From assembly GCA_032622095.1 (NCBI GenBank), contig CP136066.1, positions 109,823,319 to 109,887,318 of the forward strand: a DNA stretch of 64,000 nucleotides. The letters run 5' to 3'. Position numbers and translations under genes: made by a program. Shown piece by piece: positions 58,005 to 64,000 of the stretch. This DNA comes from Siphonodentalium dalli (taxonomy: Eukaryota > Mollusca > Scaphopoda > Gadilida > Siphonodentaliidae). Every line of letters begins with the position of its first letter. Positions within the stretch are counted from its first letter, which is position 1. The notes below the pieces were generated by a model, which saw nothing but the letters and a program-made list of their open reading frames with translations, searched no databases and had not been told where the DNA came from.

Positions 58005-58989
58005 TAATTTGTTTTCTTCAAATATATGATGCCGTTGCCATGGAAACCTGATTTTATCACGACACGGGACCCCAACCAAGGCACCCCTACCAAAAAGTGT
58101 CCCCTTTAACTGAGCATCATATATTTGAACTGTCATCCTTTAGTCAATAAAGCCACGATTCAGCCTTAAGGGATCCCACTATAAGTATCTAACTCTATAC
58201 TATACACTAGTCCGGGCGCTTGGTGTCAACATTACACAACTTATGATAAAAGCATGAAACATGGCATATAATTATGTTCCTTGTACCATACTGATCATTT
58301 TCAGATACAGGGCCCATCTAGATGGGACTCTCCTCAGCAACGGTTGCTAGGCAACTACCCGCAATAATAAAATGTATGTTATGGGGATGGTTTACAACAT
58401 TTAAACTATAGTAGTTTATTGGAGATTTAGTTGTATGATAACATGCAATGGTTGTGACATCATTTTATATCATGTTGTCCATAACAACCATTGCTATGCA
58501 ACTACCCGAACAAGAAAATGTATGTTTTTTACTCTTCTCAGTGACATGTTGAGGCCTTCTCGGTGACGTGTCGAGGCTAAACCTCACACCAAGTTAGTCT
58601 ACATGACATATAACATTGCCCACACATTAGGTAGTGTATATTGTATACGGATATAGAGTTACTAGGGATAGCAGGTGGTAACCCACTGCTAGGGACCCAC
58701 CCTAATTTTTTTTCATAAATTTTCAGTAGTCATAACACTTTGTAAATCACTAAACGCCTGGCGAAAATACTTAACACTATGTGTACTACCACGGAATCGA
58801 TAGTTATATGGTTTTCATCGCACAGACATTCATTGTCTCTTTAGCAATGGTTCCTAGGTAACTACAACCCACTCAAATAATCCAATTAACAATATGTGGT
58901 CATATTTACAAAATTACAAATATTTCAGGTAAACTACATTTTTTCAGCTGATTCCAATGAAGATTATTGGACTTATAATTATTTATGCC

Positions 58990-60860
58990 TGGTGAGTCAG
59001 GACATGACCAAAGAATGAGCGTGTATACATATTGGCCACACACATGACCATGTAACCACTCAAGCTATACATATACACCCCACTCCTGACCAGAGTCACT
59101 CCATGTGTAAATAGTATACACATCGCCAATGGCCACAAAACCCTTCTGTATATTCCATTACACTGCACACTCGGCCATTCATGCACTCCAGACTTGAATA
59201 CGAACCTCACCCATGACAAGCATACACCACATACCGTCACACTTTGCATACCCGTTCACACCACCATTGGCCATACAGTCACTCCATGTATACATAGTCG
59301 CCACACCCATGGCCATATAGCCACTCAATATATACATATACACCACACACATAACCATATATTCATTCCAAGTGTGCATATACAACCCATGCCCTATGGC
59401 ACAGTCCTATATATACCAATACCCGCACACTCGGCATTCATACACTCCGGATTTGAATATACACCTCACCCATGACAATCGTACACCAAATGTATTACCA
59501 CACTATCACTCCTTGTATACCTATTCACTCCACCATTGGCTCAAGGTTATTCCCTGTATACCTAGTATACCACACACATGGCCATTTAGCCGTTAAAGAT
59601 ATACATATACACCACACCCATTTAGCCGTTAAAGATATACATATACACCACACCATAGAGTCACTCCAAGTATATATATATATATATTTATATATATATA
59701 AACCCCACCAATGGCCATACAGCCCTTCTAATATACCAATACCCCGCACACTCGGCCATTCACACACTCAAGGCTTGAATATACACCTCACCCATGACAA
59801 TCAGATATCAAATGTATCACCGTACAGTTACTCCGTGTATACCTATTCACTCCACAATTTGGCCATACGGTCATTCACTGTATACATCTACCTATTCGCC
59901 ACACCCGTGGTGATACAGCCTTTCAATATATACTTATACCCTGTAAACACGGCCATCCATGCACTCCATACTTGCATTTTCAGATTACCCATGATAATTC
60001 AGCCATACACCGTTAACTCATACACCACAGTTGTGGACACACAGTCACACCTTGGATACATAATCACTCCACCATTGGCCATATGGCTATGGTCACTCCC
60101 TGTATACATATTTGTCATACACATAGCCATATAGCCACTCACGATATACGTATACACCCCACACTTGTCCATAGATTCACTCCAGGTGTACATATACACC
60201 CTACAATTGAATGTATATACCAATACCCCTAACACATGGCCATTTGTAAATTCCATATTTACTTATACACATCACCCATGACAATTCAGCCACTCGCTGT
60301 ATACTCATAAACACCAGCCGTGATCACACATCTACTCCCTGTATACATATACACCCACCAATGACAATATATCAGTAACAGAAAAAATCATAGACATGCC
60401 ATATACATCCATAACACAATGTCACTTCATATATACTCACACGCCCGCCAATGACCAACCAGCTGTACATGTATGCATATACACTTCAACAATCATGACC
60501 ATACAGTCATTCCATGTACACCTATACACATTACCCTATTTGTCAATACACCCCACCCGTGATCATACAGCCAACATATGTATACATATACCCCAGCCAT
60601 GACAATACAGCCACCCAAGGTACACATGTGCATCCCAGACATGACCATACAGTCACTCCATATATACATAAACAACACAGATAACTGTGTAGCGACATTT
60701 GGGTTACACACACACCACTTCAATTACCATATAGCCACTCCATGTATACATATTCACCTCGCACATGACCACTCCTTATACACGTATTCCTATCATCTCA
60801 CTGTGGGCCCCATCACCATATAGCCACCCATAGTACAACTATTCACCCTACCTCAACAGT
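58990..60860. repeat. Degenerate ~43 bp minisatellite
   Basis: The repeating idea is 'ccatgaccatacagtcactc' followed by 'catgtatacatatacaccac', in about 40 diverged copies. A longer block starting 'cactcggccattcatgcact' recurs at about 59168, 59424, 59750 and 59945, so there is higher-order structure. An (AT)n run lies at 59668-59700. Open frames here (up to 220 codons) are low-complexity artefacts. Confidence 0.85.
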
Positions 60861-63180
60861 CACTCCCTGACTGCCATTTCGATATAAACCATGTATTAAG
60901 TCAATCAATGTTGATGCTAATGTGTGACAGTATCCAAATAATATGGTCTCGCTCAGTTCCGTTCAAAACATGGCCCGAGACGTTTTTGGCAAAATTCCAC
61001 ACTGCTTCCTTTAAAATGAATTTGTCATATCTCATATGAGACAACCAGAAGAGATCATTAATTTTAATTGTAAGTTGATAAAGTAACATGGTTAATAACC
61101 AATTCAACAGTGTCACAATTTGCTACATTTTCCGAGCAGAGAATAATGGTTGGATATATGAGGAAAATCAATTTTGTTTGTTTGTTTCCATTTTGTAAGC
61201 CATCTTGAGTTATTTTGTCTACAAAACACATCAGTTTGACATATTTAAGACAGAATATTATATACAAAACCCGTCGTCTGTGTGTGTCAATGTGTGTGTA
61301 TAACTCGGTCACGCTTTTGGCGCGTTTAGTACTTTTCAACCATGCGTCCAACTTAGCCAAAATTTGGACCACTGCCTACATTGTGTCGTAGAAGATGACT
61401 CACCAACTCTCACGCCGATTGGTCAACGAATGCACGAGATCGAACATGGTAGAATAAACGCCGTATTTGCACTCAATTAGACACTATTTCTTATGACGTA
61501 AACTTTGTCGAAATGACGTCATATGAGGTCACACACAAACCCACACTTGCTTTGCTACTGTACAGATGAAACTTCCAAGCGTTCTACAATAACATTGGAA
61601 AAGGACGCAAAATTAATTTGTCTTCATGTTGAGTGTGAATATAAGTAAGGGCGTTGCTTTTGTCGAGGAATTTCATGGGTTGTAGAGTCGAACGTTCAAT
61701 CATCGTTAGAACTGGGTGCTATTTAAAATATTAATGTTGTGCCCTGAATACCCTCGAACTGAAGAATTGGTAGGCGTCCAGAGGACCAGAACCTTTCGTA
61801 CTAAACTATTGGCATTAATCCACTTAGACAATACCTGCAAAGTATATCAATATGTCGCACACGAACTACCCGTGCAGTGGTTCGATTATATAACTTAAAT
61901 AGGGAAAAGAAAGTTAATTATTCATACTGTTCGTCCTAAGGAATTCTGAAGGTGTTGGTGTGTGAGGCGTCCATGATATTGGACACCCACCCATCTGCTG
62001 GGCTCACCGCATCAATTATGACGAACCCGCCTTAGAGCAAACTGGCTACAGCCCATGCGTGCATACCTGCTGAAGCGGGGGTGGTCAATACATTTCTTAG
62101 TAAAATACAGTGTCCCACGCCGCCATGCCGTGACAAGAGAAGCATACTATTAGCCATTCCATTTCTAATATAAATAAGAATCTGATCATGCACGCGAATA
62201 CCAGTAAGTAACAAAGGACATTTATTTACCCGTCATAAAATGACGGGAAATCCCCTAGTGAAACAATAAACACCTTTGATACCAAAGATATAGTTCATTT
62301 ATTTGAAAAAATGGTCCAAACCTGAAAAGTTAAATTTTGCCGATTTTGATGTCAAATCTGTGATATAAAAATCCAATAATTCTATTATGTCAGTGGTTAA
62401 AATAGTAACAATTAACCAATTTGCATCATAAATGTTAGTATTCAATGTATATAGGACAGAATAGTCAATTTTGTTCATCAACCACAACTTGCGTTATGAT
62501 CATTGATGCTTTTAAAATTAAAAAATATGGGTTGGTCTCTTAAAGGCACGTGCGGCCTTAATTGTCGAAAATATTCATATTTGTTCCAAACACCGTAAAC
62601 AGAAAAACAGTAAAACGCATACAGTTCCGTTCATATATACCATGACCATCGCGTAAACAGCATGTTATCATAAAGACTTACTATATTTTAACTAAGCAAG
62701 AGCCTGATTGTGTTGCAGAAGACAGCTACTGGCTAATCACACACAAATGGCATAAACGCTCTTTATTAGTTCCATATCAGGTATTCACCAACAAAGAACG
62801 CTCTTTATGTTTACCATCATAATATAAACAAACACCAGAAAAGTAACTTTTTATGCTTTTGTTTACATAACAATGGTAAAACATATGACCATAACATACT
62901 GTTTATGCGATATTTCTTATTTGTATACGGACAAAGTCTATCTACATTGTGATGTTCTTTCTGTTTGTGGCGGTTTTTGACGGGTGGATATATTTTCACA
63001 GGATACCCACCGCCAAGGCCAACCGTGTCTTTAAGAACGATCGCAATGACACCTTCCAACCGCAGAAACTATCCATCTCTATATAATATACACTATGTGA
63101 TGTATTAGCATATGTAAAATGTATTTCAGACAAATCTACCATCTATGCTGGTCCCAAAATGCCATCCAGAAGAGTGCGGA
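60861..63180. other. Intergenic, nothing recognised
   Basis: No supported gene. TGACGTCA lies at 61513-61520 and a small hairpin CCCGTCATaaaATGACGGG at 62229-62247. ORFs of 60-100 codons on the minus strand are featureless. Confidence 0.4.
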
Positions 63181-64000
63181 TTATACATTTTACTGTCTGG
63201 GTAGCTGCATAGCAACGGTTATGATGGACATTATGATAGGAAACAACGTCATAAGTCTGTGTAATTCATCCTATGTCACAAATACACCTCAAATATGCAA
63301 TTCAAAAGAACTAAAGTTGAATAAAATACTGTACTGCCTCCTTATATGAGCATTTTATACTTTCGGGTAGTTGCCTAGCATCCGTTGCTAAGCAGGGCCA
63401 AATCTCGATTGGTTCTATATCTGAAAATGACCAGTAAGGTCCAAGGAACATATGTTGCAAGTTTCATGCTTTTATCATAATTTGTGTAATTCTTACATTT
63501 CCATGCACCAATCGCCTGGACTACACAGAAGCATGATATATTGGGGAAATAACTGATTTTGACCCATTTTGGAAAATGGTCACCAAGTTTAAAGGCCTAT
63601 ATATCATGACTGACATGTCGGTTTCAACAATAATGCAGTTCTCCATGTAGCATATACGCTACAGATTATTTAGGAGCAAAGATAACGTATTCAAAACTGA
63701 TATGTAAAATCAGTGGGTAGAAAATGTATGACCCGATATGAAAAAACTAATATTTTGGTGAATGACCTTGACCTTTGTGTATGACGTTGACCTATAGAGA
63801 TGAAATCTCTCATGACAAAAGAAAGCCCACCAAGGGTATCACCCCATAGTAATGCAAATATAGAGTTACTGCATTAAACATTCTAGTTGTAAACAATTAT
63901 AGGCATATTTTGTACACTGGCCAAGAACACCCTCCGTTGCCATGGAAACACAAATTTTGCACACTAAGCTACACTGCCACAGTGCGCCCCAGCCCTCAGA
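63180..64000 (-). repeat. Right arm of the large inverted duplication
   Basis: The reverse complement of 58530-58205 followed by 55850-55370. The arm continues beyond the window edge, so its full length is unknown. It lacks the 2.35 kb present in the left arm and seems closer to the ancestral arrangement. Confidence 0.75.

Larger units (their letters stand above)
55370..58530 (+). repeat. Left arm of a large inverted duplication
   Basis: Two blocks, 55370-55850 and 58205-58530, match the reverse complement of 64000-63540 and 63530-63180 in that order. Anchors are 'gtttccatggcaacgg' against 'ccgttgccatggaaac', 'gggtcatacattttctaccc', 'atgataaaagcatgaaac' and 'ttgctaggcaactacccg'. Between the two blocks this arm holds 2.35 kb absent from the other arm, including related diverged segments (55860-56500), the palindrome at 56831-57313 and the third pearl-like element. 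Confidence 0.75.

Noticed and set aside
59472-60134. 220-codon Thr/Ile/His-rich ORF
   Set aside because: It runs through the degenerate minisatellite; composition is that of the repeat, and shorter frames are open on the other strand as well.
1-64000. tRNA, rRNA or spliceosomal snRNA genes
   Set aside because: No B-box-like GGTTCGA(A/T)TCC with a cloverleaf, no rRNA segments and no U11/U12-like sequence were noticed on reading both strands; a covariance-model scan was not possible.

Overview
The window looks like euchromatic but repeat-choked DNA from a marine invertebrate, most probably a mollusc and perhaps a bivalve. The reasons are: one well-conserved animal protein gene with a canonical spliceosomal intron; very AT-rich, non-coding surroundings; and repeat styles I associate with molluscs (mobile elements whose body is a ~160 bp satellite array, as in the bivalve 'pearl'/Helentron-derived elements, and elements that open with a C5/G5 hairpin of the TATGCCCCC...GGGGGTATAT type). 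The taxonomic call is inference; no rRNA or mitochondrial marker is present.

The only confident host gene is at the left end, on the minus strand: RNPC3, the U11/U12-65K protein of the minor spliceosome. It is readable as two coding exons (4387-3361 and 504-134) that join in frame to 465 codons. Its 2.86 kb intron is U2-type and carries mollusc-type repeats.

From about 4.5 to 31 kb the sequence is a patchwork of non-autonomous DNA transposons whose ends can be read directly: a piggyBac-like element with TTAA duplications (5273-6852); a MULE-like element with a 9 bp duplication (15758-16938); a hAT-like element with an 8 bp duplication (17010-18152) inserted exactly in the end of a Harbinger-like element (18149-19498); a 1.4 kb element with 55 bp terminal repeats (23077-24480); and two inverted copies of a ~420 bp MITE (11051-11460, 26137-26572). 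Between them lie an 880 bp tandem duplication carrying NRF-1-type palindromes, a tandem trio of hairpins, GAT-rich simple repeats and a 530 bp palindrome.

From 31 to 40 kb there is an array of ~165 bp 'ATGGCGGCC' repeats running into a ~3 kb imperfect palindrome (32542-35507), then a broken Ty3/gypsy pol gene (39464-37044, minus).

From 40 to 54 kb tandem repeats dominate: a 2.8 kb minisatellite of about 87 32-bp units with a 768 bp higher-order duplication (40472-43262), and two Helentron/pearl-like elements that carry about 26 and 7 copies of the same ~162 bp satellite (44464-48891; 52444-53765). The second is inserted in a ~360 bp tandem repeat. A third, 3-unit copy lies at 57316-58004.

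The last 9 kb is a large inverted duplication (55370-58530 against 63180-64000 and running off the window) with a degenerate ~43 bp minisatellite near its centre. A short HARBI1-like transposase fragment (about 54.7 kb) and one unrecognised 104-codon ORF followed by AATAAA (51080-51394) are the only other protein-like signals. No tRNA, rRNA or CRISPR array was found.
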